Part shown: piece after piece, positions 47,501 through 60,989 of the stretch | Layout of the letters: each line of letters opens with the position of its first letter | Numbering within the stretch: the stretch's first letter is position 1 | Assembly (NCBI GenBank): GCA_020091685.1 | Contig: CM034597.1 | Coordinates: forward strand, 5,962,532 to 6,026,531 | Direction: 5' to 3' | Source of the DNA: Lutjanus erythropterus | Lineage: Eukaryota > Chordata > Actinopteri > Lutjaniformes > Lutjanidae | Length of the DNA stretch: 64,000 nucleotides | Made by a program: the position numbers and the translations under genes | Notes under the pieces: generated by a model | Databases searched by the model: none | Seen by the model: the letters and a program-made list of their open reading frames with translations, nothing else | Told to the model about the DNA's origin: nothing

Positions 47501-49130
47501 GATTTAAAAGATGGTACATGCGTGTGTGTTTCAGTTCAAGCAAACAAGCGTCCTGGCAACTATATATAAAATAAACACAGCCTATGAACTGTGGTTGTCA
47601 TTATGTCATTATGCAATTACAAAAAACTTATCAGGCCCTTCTTGTCTAGGACATTTTTTCTGGAAAACTGAAGGTCCACAGGACAGCAGAAAGGAGTGGA
47701 TGGATGGATGGAGGGTGGAGCAGCGTCCCGCTCCAGTTTCACTCAGGTACCGCTCACACCATGAGTCTGACGTGTGTCCACATGGCCACTGAACTGTCCT
47801 GTTGATGAACTGTCCAGACTGTCCCTTCTTACCGCTCTACTCTGCTCTGCTGGTTTGGACACTTTCATTATTGTGCTACATTACAAACCTGTTGAAACAG
47901 GCCTCTTCTATTGCTGTATAGAAAGCTTAAAATAAGTGTAGTTTAATATCTAAATCTTTCTCTGTCTTGGGTTGACAAAGTAAGAGTACTTTCTCTTTAC
48001 ACAGACTTCCTTTCTGACTGCTGCTTCACTGTTTCTTTAACACCAGTGTTGCAGCCACCCCAGAGGAAGGAAGATCAGTCCCTCCAGGATTGTTTTGGCT
48101 GTTTTTAGGATTGTTGCAGCCTAAAATGCCTGATTTCACGGCAGGTTTTCTAAAAAAAAAAACCCTGCAATGCATGTTGCAATATTTTTAGGCATTTTTT
48201 GCAATGGTATTGTGGGAACAAGTGAAAAATGCAATGGAAAAATAAATCATTAAAATCAAAGGACACTTTGTTCCATGGAGAATAAAACTGCACTCTATTC
48301 AGACAGTTCTAAGTTACTTTACTAAAGAGGCTCAGGAATACAAAAACTCCAACAAAATAAATTCAATATAGGGGGTCAGAGTTTGAGTGTGTGAAATTTT
48401 TTTCTTTTTGTTAACATTTTGTAACTTTTTTTTCTTTGTGTTAAAGCTCTCAAATTTTAAAGTACGAACCCCTGTTTATTACAAACTGCAATGTTTCCAA
48501 CTTTTTAAAATTTTATGTTTGTACTCGTTTCCAGCCTTTTCCCATAGGCTATGATTATTTTTGGTGATTGTTTGAGGTGGAAATTTGTCATTATTAATGT
48601 TAAAGTAACATGTTTACAATCTTCTAAAATACATTTAACTGTTTCTCGCTCTGAGAAATTCTAGATTAATCTAAAATTTGAATCAGATCACTGAAAAATA
48701 CTGCTGTGAATATATGCAGTCATTACAGCTTACTACACACTATGACATGCACACTGATGAATATATAAATACATATTACAAAAGTTATACAGTTAGATAG
48801 TTCCAGGCTGAGATATTTAAACTCTGTGGGGTTGTTAATACCTTGAGAGGTATGTGACTCATGTACCCACCCCTCCCATCAAGTGAAGTGTTAGCATCAC
48901 CTAAGTAAAGGTGTGAGTGGGAATCACTTGTGAATCTCTGAGTCACCCTGCCATTATGTGTGTTGTTAGTTTCACATGAATGTAGATGGGTGTGATCTTA
49001 GGCCTCTAAACTGCACTGTATGTGGCTGATAGACCTCCTCCTCTGTTGAGGGATGTTTGTTCCAGGTTAATGAAAATGACTTTGAAGCCATGGTGGTGAT
49101 GGTAATTGAAGCCATCTAACACAGTGACAT
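44521..49130. other. no gene recognised
   Basis: The longest stretch without clear repeat ends. Frames of up to 112 codons (46294-46798, 47041-47491) lack motifs and splice context. Small TATATG runs lie at 47035-47070 and a GGAT run at 47697-47712. Nothing here can be called a gene. Confidence 0.4.
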
Positions 49131-49131
49131 C

Positions 49132-50098
49132 TAGGGATGCACAGACCGAGTACAAATATAAGTACTTACATTTAGGTACTTGCTGATACCGAGTACCGAT
49201 ACAAGTACTTAATAATGCCATTGCAGTTCTTACAATAACTTTAAAAACATGTTTTATTCTCATCAAATGTTCCTCACTTTCTAAATGTAACAATGTGTTG
49301 TTGATGTCTCCTGCTGCAAGTGTAACCATAGTTACCATACAAATTACATTTTTGTGTGCAGTTTACTGTCTACATTATATTTCAGAACTAATAATTCCAC
49401 ATTATCATGGACTTGCGGAATGAAGTTATAAATGATGTTACATATAATAATTATTTCATTATCATTTACAGCACTTTAACTAGTATTTTAATGACACATT
49501 TACATGTGTGGTATTTAAGTTCCTTCTTCATGTCCCTCTTGTCTAAGAGCTAATTAGTTGCCTGTCATTGTTTAGGGGGGGCAGGTATGAGTGTGGTTCC
49601 TTGTGTGCAACAGTTTTTTTTTTTACCCTGCTCTGAACCTCAAAGAGTGAAGTTGGGTGTACTGAGCTGTCAGGCTGTTTTGGTGAAGATTAAGTACACA
49701 ATGAGAAGTTGTAGCAGCTTATTACCAAGACAAGATGGTTACAGACTGGTGGCAGCAGCGTTTTTTTCTTCGTCTTCAGATTAATTAGTCGAGGGATTCA
49801 ACTAGTTTACACCCGACGGGACTTACTGGACAGCGGCTGGCAGCAGTCTACAGGTGCACTCTGGGAGGTTGTTTCAGTTTTCATGGACTTACATGGAATT
49901 TTATGGACGGTTGACTCACTGTCATCCACTAAGCGACAAAGAAAAGAGAGTATGCATCAGCAAACATCTTGAACTCTGCATCATGTTGGTTCTTCAGATG
50001 TTTGCTTTTGTCGAGCGGCTGCTTTTCGTGATGTGATATTTCATCCGGTATGGGGTATTGGAGTAGTTTTATGAGTACGAGTATGTGAGGGCCGATAA
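49132..50098. mobile_element. MITE-like element with AGGGATGCACAGACCGAGTA end
   Basis: The left part (AGGGATGCAC, GTACTTGCTGATACCGAGTA) resembles a common fish repeat built on GATACCGAGTACCGATAC; the right part (GTATGGGGTATTGGAGTAG, GAGTACGAGTATGTGAGGGC) looks like its other side. Target duplication not found. Confidence 0.4.
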
Positions 50099-50099
50099 C

Positions 50100-50690
50100 A
50101 GACAGACATCCTCTACCTGACAGACTGTAACACCCAGTCTTTAGAAAAAACATCTCCAGCAACATCATCCGCCACCTAACAGACTGTAACATTAAGTTTG
50201 CAGAAAAACATCTCCAGACACACATTCAGCACCATCCACCTGCAGTTCTTGCACCGTCAAGAGCAGATCAAACCACTGCCTGCAGCCTCTGCCAGCCATC
50301 TACATTCATGGCCTACTCCAGAAGGTTTTGGCAGCATCGACAACATTTTGGCTCCAACTTTCATCCTAGCCTCACTATTCAAAAAGACAACCCCAAGATT
50401 GTCCAGAGGCCAGATGCAACCACTACACCTGCCTACAGCATCTGACAACCAGCTGCATGTACATCTCTCAACAACCAGCAAAAGATAAAACCTGCAGCTA
50501 TCAACACTCAGCACAACATCTGGCTTTACTCCAGTCACCAACAGCCAAACCCTCTCTTTGCACTGGCCTCCACTTTCCTTGCCTCAAGCTTTCACCAGAC
50601 TCTGCAGCTCCAGCCTCCATTTTGAACTGCCTTGTTGTTGAAATGTGCTGTACAAATAAACTTTCTCGGAACCAGCCGGCGACAGCTACA
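50100..50690 (+). repeat. unassigned repeat-like unit with polyadenylation-like end
   Basis: CACCTGACAGACTGTAACA-like text occurs twice (50113 and 50173). The right end, TTGAACTGCCTTGTTGTTGA...TGTGCTGTACAAATAAAC at 50622-50660, resembles retroelement or gene tails that recur in fish genomes. No coding call. Confidence 0.3.
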
Positions 50691-51790
50691 TCAGCCACTG
50701 CCTACAGCCTTCAGCACCCAGCTTCACTTTAAAATACTGCTGTCACATTTTAGCTGAAGTCAGCAGAACGCAGGTAAACACTTTCTTTTATCATCTTGGA
50801 TAAATACCAGACCTGTGTCCCAAATCCCTCCCTTATTCAGCTTTCACTGTTTCTCATTGTGTTAAAACAAACTCAGACACAACTGATGCCTGGTTGGAGA
50901 TCACTGCATGTCTCCAACAGTGAACTCTGGCGTCCCAGAATCACTCCTCTGTGTCATCCTGGTTACTTCAGGGCCCAGCAGGGGTCTCGCCTCTTCAGAG
51001 CCGCTGGCTGCTTCTCTCTGCAGCCTCAGACATAGATTTGGTACTTGAACGCAGGCTCTGACCTCTGATTCCCAGGTCTGTAAGCAAGCTGGTCGTAGAT
51101 TCTGCCACGAAGCCTCTGCATCCCATCTCTACAGGGCAGACTTTGGTGTTCCAGCCACGATGTTGAGCATCAGCAGCTAGATCAGCATAGTGTACATGTT
51201 TTCCCTCATATGCCTCGTCAAGAGTGCTCCTCCCTGTCTCATAAAGAAAATGGATGGATGAATGGATGGTTGCATAAACAACAACAAAAAGAAAAGAAAC
51301 CGGAAAACACACCTTCACCACTTCTGCCCTTTGCAGTACACAACATGTTGTCAGTCACGGCCCACGTAAACACTAATTATCAATGGCGACCGATACGAAA
51401 CTTCACTATTGTGATTAATTTCCCCACCATCTGTCATACAACTCCTAGACTGTCATCCAACTTAAGCCGCCAAAGATTTCAGAGACTCTGGACAGAAAAC
51501 TAGTGAGAGATGTGTCTAAACCCTGCACAGGTAAGAAATATAGCTGTGAAACATAGCCCAAGCGGCGCGGCTGCAGCAAAGAAATGATGTTCCTCTTCTG
51601 TGTCGAAGTCCTCTGACATTTTCTTCTTTGTTGAAAGTTTGTGAAGTCAGCTCTGTGTGTAACAAGTCACTCTTTCTCAGCAGGTCTCTGTCTGTTGTCT
51701 GAGTCACTTCCAGGTAGCATGTAAACACAGATGTGAAGGTATCGCGGGATCTCATATATCTTGCGTTGCGCTGTTTGGGCAAGAGCTTGT
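50691..51790. other. no gene recognised
   Basis: Frames of 79-108 codons on both strands without domain signal. Confidence 0.35.
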
Positions 51791-51799
51791 TTACCCGCT

Positions 51800-52155
51800 T
51801 TAGGCGTGTGCATGAGGATCAGGTCTGAGAGGATACAGTTGAAATTTAGGCTAAAAACATGGTGTAAATGGCGTCTTTTTGGGTCAAATTTTAATGTTGC
51901 AGCTTATGGATACTTGGATTACACCACACGAGCAGTATGGAGACATTTTGTGTTTTTTTGTGTTCTTTTTTTACATTTTAAATCTGGTCATCATTCACTT
52001 CAAATGTTCTGGATTTGGATGCAACGCTGTTTTCTGCTGAAGCTCCCGGAGTGTTTTGTGAACTGGAGATCTTCACCCATCCTCACATATTCGCCAGCAC
52101 GGGGGTTAGGAGATATGGAGTGAAATTTCATTTTTGAGTGAACTATCACTTCAAG
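51800..52155 (+). mobile_element. TTAA-type MITE, copy 3 (eroded)
   Basis: It shares TAGGCTAAAAACATGGTGTA, ACTTGGATTACACCACACGA and AGTATGGAGACATTTTGTG with the family and ends TTTTTGAGTGAACTATCACTTCAA, an eroded form of GGGTGAACTATCCCTTTAA. Confidence 0.55.
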
Positions 52156-52159
52156 TGTA

Positions 52160-53090
52160 CAGTGAACAAACTATTTGAATTTTTGAATTATAGGCTATTC
52201 TTATGTGGGTCTGCTTTTACTATTTTTACCTGCTACTGTTTTTTTTTCCAACAACTTTATTGAAAACAACAGTTACATGTTAACAACTTTAAGGAGCACA
52301 AAAATGAAAAAAAAAAGTTCCAGAGTATACTTAGGACATGAAAAAGGTTAATTTAAAAAATAAAATTCAGTAGAGGGATACATATTCAGTTCCATCTTAA
52401 AATTACAAAGACAAACATTCAATTTTTAATATGGATATAAGCCTTGAAATAAGGGGCTACATATTTATTTACAGATAATTACTGTAATTTTATGTGCATT
52501 TTTATGTAATTTAAGGAAAAAATACTGCATAAATAATATAGTAATTTTCCTGTCATTATCATTACTGGCATAGTCCAAAAAAAAAAAACTACTGTGAAAT
52601 CTAGAGTTTTTTTTCTGTGAAATTATTGTTTTTTAACAGTATAGTCTACTGCTAAATGAGTGCTTTTGACTTTGCTGAGCAATGTGCAGGTAACATTTTT
52701 TATGAAAATTATTGTGAAATATAATAAATATGATTTTACAAGCAATGCCAGATATTCAGAGAAAAGTGGCACTTTCAAGCGACTCATGGAAAATATAACA
52801 AACTGACAGGGATCTGAGGCTGAATACAAATGCAGTCAAGGAAGAGGCAGGTCAGCGAAAAGTAAAGCCTATAATTTTGAAAATTTGCAAGGTAGGGAAG
52901 AGACGGTGGCTGGCAGGATTAAGGTTGAGATGAGGGGAACGGTGTCTATGGCTGGAGGCTTTGGCAGAAGGTAATCCAGGAAAGAGAGCTGGCTGGTGAG
53001 CTTAGTAAACTGGCAAGGTACCGCCTGGAGATCAAGAGTTCACAGGCTGGCAGGCAGGCAAATGAACTGGCAAGCAAATAGACTGATATA
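52160..53090. other. no gene recognised
   Basis: AT-rich sequence with several A- and T-runs. TTTATTGAAAACAACAGTT at 52256 could be the reverse of a retroelement tail. No coding call. Confidence 0.35.
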
Positions 53091-53095
53091 CTAGC

Positions 53096-54080
53096 TTAAA
53101 GGGACAATGCCCCAACATCAAAAATTCATATTTTCCCACTTGTCTGTAGTGCTCTTTATCCATCTGGACTGTTTGGGTGTGAGTTGCTGAGTTTTTTTTA
53201 AACATTACATTTATTTGTGATATTGGCCTTGACATGTCTGCTTTCTCTTGAATATAATGGAACTAACTGGCACTCGGCTTGTGGTGCTCTTTTCAGAAAT
53301 CATGACCCAGTTACTCAAGATAATCCACAGACAGCTGTGACCTCTTGTCCATGAGCAGATGCACTCTTCCCTCTTCACATTGATACCTCTGATGGGTGTA
53401 GATTGGTAGAAAGAAAATAAAATGTTTGCACCAATGTCACGGTTTGGTCAGTAACCCAGATGGGCGCCATTATAGAGATACTAGGTTGTAAACAACAGAC
53501 CTGATTACAAGCTGAATATTCAATTCAAGCTGACTTCGGTATGTCTAACAGAGTTAATGAGAACATGGACGCTGCAAAAAACTTACAGAGAAGGACATGG
53601 TCAGTAGGAAAGGTTGCGATATTTTGAGAAACTAAGGTTTGCAGGTGGTGAAGAACTGTACAAGCTCTTTCCTCTTGGAACGACGACCGGACAATTTTGC
53701 TTTCTATTTCCTAGTCTGACAGTGAACTACCTTGTTGAAGTCAGCTGTCAATGGTCTTATAAAAAAGAACAGCCAGAAAATACAGTCACTACCAACCAGT
53801 GAAGTTACCATTATGTGTATTTTTGGAAAATGGTAGCTCTCACTGTACATGTATTGTCAGTGTATGACCACTGACAGCTGACTTCTTATCTGGGGCCACT
53901 GGGGGCCGCAAGTGATCAACAAGTTTGAAATCTTGTTTCAGGTCAGGGCAACATGTGTGGAGGTCATGTTAATGTTGATGGAACTTTGCAAAACTTTGCT
54001 GGTTGCATCTGGCAGTTGTGACAGCATTGCAGTAGGTGCTTCACCATCTGTTGTCTGACGGGGACCTGCACTCTACTGAC
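53096..54080. mobile_element. second copy of the intron-2 foldback MITE, opened by another repeat
   Basis: 53096-53400 and 53945-54080 match the two halves of 24.02-24.56 kb (TATAATGGAACTAACTGGCA, CATGACCCAGTTACTCAAGA; GGTGCTTCACCATCTGTTGT). Between them, 53450-53945 is related in inverted orientation to 12.83-13.27 kb. Confidence 0.55.
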
Positions 54081-54084
54081 CTCT

Positions 54085-55530
54085 TCTAACCTGTAATTTT
54101 ACTCTTTAGTCTTAGTTTGGTTACTTTTAAAATCATAATTGTGTACGTAGTATAATTTGTGTTAAAATCCAAATTCACATCTTTGCTTTGTGTGGAGTTC
54201 AACATCAGTAAGTGGTGGCCACTCCCTATAATTTGTGACCGTACAGTTTTTGTAGCTAATAAAGATATCTGATTGCAAACAGGCTAATCAAAACCCTGAT
54301 ATATTGAGGAAAAAAAACATAAAATGCTGCAGCAGACAGGTTTGGAGAGGTGACTATGACCACTTTTTTAATATTTATGTACTTTTACTACAGTAAAGCT
54401 TTGAATCCAGAGTTTTTTATTTATTTTATTATATTTACTTTGTGGTACATTGTGGTTAAGCCTGCAGATGCCAAAGTTTTGGACCACTGGAGGGCTGATG
54501 ATGCATGTTGTATTTCAGCAGTAACACTGATCAGCCTGATGGGGGCACCACACCTAAAGGGCAAAATGTCTGCAACACCGGCGCGACTTTGACAACCTCA
54601 GAGGGGGATGAGGGAGTGAGGCTGCTTGAGGTGATGAAATACTCGTACTTGCTCTACCTTCCTGCTGCCTTTCCTCTTCCCTCCGCTGTAACACAATGTG
54701 TCACTATGTGTCTTGTAGCTGTGCTTCATACAATGAGCTCCATCGAGCATCAAGTGACTTCGCAGCTCAGCGTGGATGCACTGGTTTTGAGAAAAAAATT
54801 ACATTTCTTCATCCGAGAAAAGCAGTTGGATTTACTCAGACCTCGTCTGCACAAATACCAGCTGATTACTTCACTCAGCGGTGAAAGTGTCAGATGATTG
54901 AAGTGACACACATTCCTCAGCGGTCGACAGTCAATAACAAAAAGATTGTTTTTCAGAGGAGCCAGAACCCCACCACCATTACTGAAAGACTGAAGTCTGT
55001 TAGACCTGTACTGTATGAATGTAGCTTATAGATGTCCCTGAACCTCTGTGTGGTAATAGTGTGTCTATGTGTGTGAGTGCATTAGGAGATTTACATTTGT
55101 AGAATGCCTTGGGTACCATATCTATATAAAACTGCACATGGGGTCTTGGCCGTTCTTTATAGATTAAAGCTTGGACGTATATAATCTTAAATTTTATCAT
55201 GTTCGTCAGCAAATTCCATGAAAATACCAAAACAAACAACAAATTGATTGTCTGTTTCAAAGCCTGATATATTTTATTGCTCTGTTCCATAGAAGTTGGT
55301 TACACTTGACACATGTCATCCTGCAGCCATAAATACTGACTAGAGCACTAAATGTGGGTTAATGTTTGTGTTGTACAGTTTAATCAAAAAAGAAAAAACG
55401 AAAATTACCGAGCCTTATTAGAAATTAATAGTATATATTTGTGAGCTGTCTGTGAGTATTCATATGAGTAGACACTGTTATACAGTATAATATTCTGATT
55501 GATGCAGGGCCATCTCTAGCAATTTTGGTG
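54085..55530. other. no gene recognised
   Basis: Frames of 80-130 codons at 54350-54897 lack motifs. GGGGCACCACACCTAAAGG text may be repeat-derived. Confidence 0.35.
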
Positions 55531-55534
55531 GCCT

Positions 55535-55875
55535 AGGGCCTAGATTCTCAAACTGTGATATGTGCACCACTGTTGATACACAAGCTACTTCTAGAGGTAC
55601 ACAGAGGAATATCATAAATATTTTCTTAAAATGAAATAAATTATTTCAAAAATATTTAATACTGTCAAAATGCTGCAAAATTTCAAATGAAAATATGAGA
55701 TAACTGAAATTTAAGTTAAAATAATTTTAGAATTTTTGTTACGTAGTCTCGATCATGCAGGTTGCAGCATCGTACCGTTGTCGTAGCATCATCATCTAGC
55801 TTTACTGCTTGCAAACACCACAAATGAAACATAGCACACAAAACAGCGTTTTAATGCTTACATAAGACAACACAC
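55535..55875 (-). mobile_element. hAT-like element fragment, inverted relative of 34.48-34.60 kb
   Basis: GATTCTCAAACTGTGATATG, CTACTTCTAGAGGTACACAG and AGGAATATCATAAATATTTT match the complement of the right part of 34131-34602. The far end is unclear. Confidence 0.5.
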
Positions 55876-56233
55876 CTCTGTGTCAGGCCCTCCTATGAAA
55901 AGAGATATCTCCATCTTAACATCTGTCCACCAGTCAGTCAGCGTAGCAGGCCAGATGTGGGCTGTGATGCGTATTTTTGCATCATTCCTCAGTGTGCACA
56001 GGCCAGGTCAGGTAATAAATGATGAGCAACAGGGGTGCAAAGTAAACTTTTTATTTAGTTGTTCATTGTATATATATGTATATATAGCCTGTGCCTTTAG
56101 CAGGCCCTGGAGTGAAGCATGTATGTGTAGTAGCATTTCAATGTAGTAATTAGCCATAGTAGACATAATTTTAACTATTTTATATTCAGTTGTTGTTTAA
56201 TCTATAAAAACATCAAATTTTATAGCCTCCTTG

Positions 56234-56690
56234 TGTCATAGTCTGCCTTTTCCTTCATTCCTCATGTGTCAGCTGTTTTCCCCCTCCCCTTTGTTTCTTG
56301 CGGGTCCTTGTTTGTCTCTCTCTGTGTCTGTGTCTGGGCGTTGCTCAATCAACTCCTGCTGTCAAATTGCCTGCTGACCTGAAAACCATCCACCAATCAA
56401 CTCCAGCGGTACAAATAGCCCGGCTCTGCAGTCCAGTCTCTGCCAGATTGTTCACTCTGCCCCGCGGTACTAATGTACCTGTTGCTGATTGCTTTTTTCC
56501 CCCTTGTGGATTTTTGCTTAAGACTTGCCTGCGACTTCAGCCTGCCGCCTGTTTCCAGCCTCGCTCTGCCTGCCTACCCTGTTGCTCCTGAGAGCCCAGC
56601 ATCAACTCAAGACGTCCATTCTTGTTTTTTTTTTAAATAAAAGCCACTCAAAACTGTCAGATTTATGTCGTGGAGTGAAAAGTACCTTTG
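56234..56690 (+). mobile_element. LTR-like unit, possible solo LTR
   Basis: It starts TGTCATAGTCTGCC, is C/T-rich with repeated CAATCAACTCC (56347 and 56396), has GTACAAATAGCCC as a weak TATA region, and AATAAA at 56636-56641 after a T-run. The order TG..., TATA-like, AATAAA fits an LTR, and the text resembles fish LTR families I remember. A closing CA and target duplication could not be fixed, and no internal genes follow. A 97-codon frame here is not taken as real. Confidence 0.35.
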
Positions 56691-57619
56691 CCTCTCAGTT
56701 GTAGTGGAGTTGAAATCTAAAGGAACAGAAATAAAATGGAAATACTAACACATTTTTTTTTTTTTTATGGAGTTTTTCACAATAAGAGTAATACAAACAT
56801 TCTTTTAAAAGGAAAACATATTTTTCTTTTTCTTTTTTTGGCTATCCCTCTGATTGGACAAAAGTTTTGCTACTAAACTTATACACTTCAGGCTTTTCTA
56901 AATGAAATTTTGTTTGTTTTTTTGCATTTAATTAAATGCAGCAAGCTAACACACACAGTATATTTATATACATATATATGTAAAGGACACAAGATAACCA
57001 TTAGGACCTATACAAGGTGAGGAAAAAATAATAAATGATGTCTTTGCATGAGTTTCACTGCTTGTACATTTCCAGAACAACAGAGTAGCATTTCTTATAC
57101 AAATGGATTAAATACCAGTAGCGCTCATAAGGACATCATCATCTCAAGTACCATCTTTAAATGAAGACAGTTTAAATTAAATGCTTGTTTGATTTCAAGT
57201 CTTCAGTCTTTCCATCATCCTGTGCATTTACCTTCGCCAAGGCGCTCTGATACCTGAAAACTCTTAAGATGTTTTCTTTCTGCTCAGCCACCATGACTGA
57301 ACTGCTGCCAACACAAAGTGTCACCCTCGATCAGCCTGACAAGCGAAGCGCTGATGTTCTCCTTTCTCTTGACAGATCAGGTAGCTAACAGTTTCAAAGT
57401 TCAGTGAGGACATTATGGCAGAAATGAAATGTAGTATTCATAAGACTGTTTTCAGAAGTGACAGAAGGAATTTCTGATTTTTCGTTACCTGAGAATAAGC
57501 TGTTCATCTCAACAAAGGTGCCCGTCTTCTTCCACTGAGGCTGTCGTGAACCACCATCTTTCTACAGTAGCCCAGAATAGACAAACCAAACAACCTTTCA
57601 CTAGCAAGAACCACGCAAT

Positions 57620-58180
57620 CGACAAGAGACGCTTAGACAGTTTGTTATAAATTACGCAAATCAAGGCATGGATTTGTTTGTGGATGTCATTTGCATTGTG
57701 GGGAAGCTTCTAGGGAATCTGCCATGGCACCCGGGCAGGACAGACCCCTTCAAAGAGGAGGAAGGACAGGAAGAAACGAGAAGAGAAACAGGAAGAGGTT
57801 GAGGTACAGTCCTGCTCCTAAATCTACGCTTAGATAGCTTAAATTCAGAAAGAAGGACCACACCACCAACAAGAGACGTTTATTGTAAAGTCTGCAAATC
57901 AAGGCATGGCTATGCTCATGGATGTCATTTGCATTGTGGGGAAGCTTTCAGGGAATCCACCGTAACACCCAGGCATGACAGAACCCCCCAAAACCTCCAG
58001 TAATTTAAGAAAAGACTGAGCAAATCTGAGATCTTTGAAATCTGAACGGATGTAGTAGTGGTACGCTTGGGAGGACTAATGACCCAGGACTTGAAGTAAA
58101 TGTTCTGGGACTCCGATCCTGAAAGAGTGACCTGAGTAATGAATGGTGGGAGATGCCAGACAAGGAGAGTATGTTGCAAA
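57620..58180 (+). pseudogene. tandemly duplicated transposon-like coding remnant with Cys/His motif
   Basis: Two copies 238 bp apart (around 57658 and 57896) share AAATCAAGGCATGG and GATGTCATTTGCATTGTGGG. The second has a readable frame from 57842: SERRTTPPTRDVYCKVCKSR, then HGYAHGCHLHCGEAFRE. The first reads SRHGFVCGCHLHCGEASRE, then a Gly/Arg-rich stretch. C-x2-C followed by C-x2-H-C suggests a zinc-binding end such as some transposases carry, but I cannot name the family. Confidence 0.4.
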
Positions 58181-58694
58181 AGTGCCGGTGGAACCAGAAT
58201 CTTGTCCAGACTGAGAGATGAAAAGAGGATCTGTCGGTCTGTTATGCTTTGATATTTTCAGAATTGAAAGTGGTTTTACAAAGGCTTCAAAAGGGTTTAA
58301 CACTGATTGAAGCTCGAAGTAGAGCATCAAAATAATAATTTGAAATGCAGTCAAACAGGATAATACCGACAGAATTGTGAAGTGTAGTTTATTTTTCAAA
58401 CAGAAAATGTCTTCTAACTAATGAAATATGTATATGGAAATTAGTGAAAAACTTCGGTTTGGATAACAGCAGACCAACTGCTCATGTCTGTACAGCAGGT
58501 CTGAACCTCGTAAAATGTGTTATCATCTGAAAGAAAATACAAAATATGAGAAAAGTGATGAATGGGACAAGTTTTCCTAAATAATGTGTACAAACCACTT
58601 AAGAAAAAAATCTGTTGGTATGAGTGCCTCTTAGCCCATTGTGGCTATATAGTATTTATTGCCAGAGGCCAGTATTCCAACTTAGCATGTTTCC

Positions 58695-59232
58695 TTAAAG
58701 GAACAGTTCACCTAAAAAGGAAAATTCAGTCATTGCCTACTCATCCTCATGCTGATTGAAAGACGTTTAGTTTTTTTAGTCCATTTAACATTACTTGGAA
58801 CAAAACACCACTGCAGAATCTCCCAAACAACTGAAGTGAATGGTGGCCAGTTTTCAAACAGAAAAAAACAACATAAAATGCCTTCATATTGCTCATCTGG
58901 TGTAATTCAAGTCCCCATAAAGCCAAGTTGGCTTGATAGACATATTTTACACCGTGTTTCTGGCCTAAATCTTTACTGTAGATCCGTAGCTTGGAACCAC
59001 GTTCACATGTGCGTGCAGTGTGCGGTGTGACGGTGTGCACGCACAAGTGAACGACATGTTGGGACTTTAGGAAACTTGGATTACAGTATGGAGGCATTTT
59101 ATGTTCTTTTTTTTCCATCATTCATTTCAGTTGTTTGGGAGCTTCAGCAACGCTGTTTTCCCAACCTTCAATCCACATGAGGTTGAGTTGATAGTGACTG
59201 AATTTTCATTTTTGGGTGAACTATCCCTTTAA
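58695..59232 (+). mobile_element. TTAA-flanked MITE, copy 4 (both ends present)
   Basis: TTAA at 58695-58698 is followed by AGGAACAGTTCACCTAAAAA, and the right end GGGTGAACTATCCCTTTAA closes with TTAA at 59229-59232. An inner inverted part (GTGTAATTCAAGTC...GAAACTTGGATTACA; CATAAAATGCCTTCATATTG...TATGGAGGCATTTTATG) gives it extended foldback structure. About 530 bp, no transposase. Confidence 0.75.
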
Positions 59233-59239
59233 CCTCTGA

Positions 59240-60985
59240 TGACATATCATGGCCATTTTCTGATTTTTGCCAAACTTTTCCAGAGCAACCTCCACATTTC
59301 TTCCAGCATGAAAATCAGAAAAAAAGAAAAGAATTAAAAAAAAAAGAAAAAAGGTCAGTCCCACTCCACCGAGTGATGTGTTTATCCAGTCAGCTGTCAG
59401 TAGGTTTTATGTTGATGTCTGATTGAAGGAGAGGCCTGTCAATCATCTGGTGTGCAGCTTACTTGAAATGACATCTGTCCCAAGCAGATGCTTAATGAGC
59501 CTTAGCAGGGCACAATGAGAGCCTGGTTGTGTGAGAAAAAAGACAAACAACCTGGTTGTTGCACTGAAGCTGCTTCAGTCTTCTTGTATATAGGAAATGT
59601 GCGTATCTAAGGTTAGATGTCACATATATTTTTTTTATATGTCATAATAGGCAAGAATTTTCTGTGAGATTAGAATGTAAAGCATTTTTGTTATCTTGTC
59701 TACCCATTCAGAACATTAAAATGACCTTTATATGATTGTATTGTGCAGTACAGTATTCTAAACTGTGTTTTTTCATGGAGCCAGCTGTAATCTCTTTGAA
59801 AAGGTCTGTTTGCCAGCCTCACCTCCTTCTATCTGCAGAGAGAGAAGCAGGCAGCAGGGGGATCACGCTCTTGCAGGCTGATTGCCTGCTGCTCCGAGTT
59901 AAAGGCAGGCTAAGGTTGCTACAACTACAACCTCAATACCACACTGATGACATCCGGGCCCCGCGCCGTCATCAACGCTGCATTACATAATCACAGAGCG
60001 CACAAGACAACAATCTTGTCCAAGCAGTCGTGCATCACCAAAATGCATGTAAGTAAACGCATCAGAAGCATCCTAACTTGTGGATGGCGTGCGTCCTCGC
60101 TCTGAGGCCTAATTGGTGCATTTTGGCTCAGTTGGAGACGTGTGAGCATCTGCATTTGGGTTTTTAATGAATGAATGCATGTCAGCTTCTGGGAGGTTGT
60201 CTAATCCTGTGTAATCTGTGCCTGATGAAACCAGATAGAGTGGAAATATTGGCAAAAGAGAGGGATTAGTGACCATGGAGTCTGGCAAAACATGTGATCG
60301 CAGCACGAGCACATACTTTACTCACACATATGCAAGCCTCTCCCTGGCACACAGCAACACGCCACAGCAGCGCTCGCCTTCATTCATGATTCTCGTAAAA
60401 CAAACAAAAGAAAGAGAGCGGGGTGTGCATGTGTGTTATTACAGGGGTGTGAATGCTTCCATGCTGTAGGAAGCCTGACACAAGCCCAGTGCAAAGCTAA
60501 AAAAAAAAAAAAAAAAAGGGTGCCGAATTGTCAAACAGAGTCTGTGACCCGACTGCTGCACACACATGGTCTCATCCTGAGGACAGACTGTGAAGGACAA
60601 AGCGACCTGAATCACTCGAGCTTTGGGCGACGAAAAGATTAAAACTCCTCTCTGGGTGAAATAAATAAATAAATAAAAATAAAATCTGTGTGGCAGACAG
60701 GACGGTTCAGGGCTGAACTTGCGCAGGACACAGCGGGACTCTGTCTTGAAAATAAGAAGTGAATCTCACAGACTCAGCTGTCAGCTCCCTTTGGGACAGA
60801 CGACCCGGAAAATAATGGCACTGCTTCAGAGGTAATCTGTAGCTGTCAGCAAAGAAATGAATTCATGCTGAGAGTTAGATGGGAAGATTGATGCCACTCT
60901 TGTGTCTGAGAGAGGTGTTAGTCTCCTCTTCTAACTGTTGAAAGTGAACATGCCTATGAACATGCTTTCCCCAAAATGTGGTGGT
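59240..60985. other. no gene recognised
   Basis: Non-coding sequence with A-runs (about 60500-60517) and an AAAT microsatellite (60658-60683). Confidence 0.4.
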
Positions 60986-60989
60986 GGTG

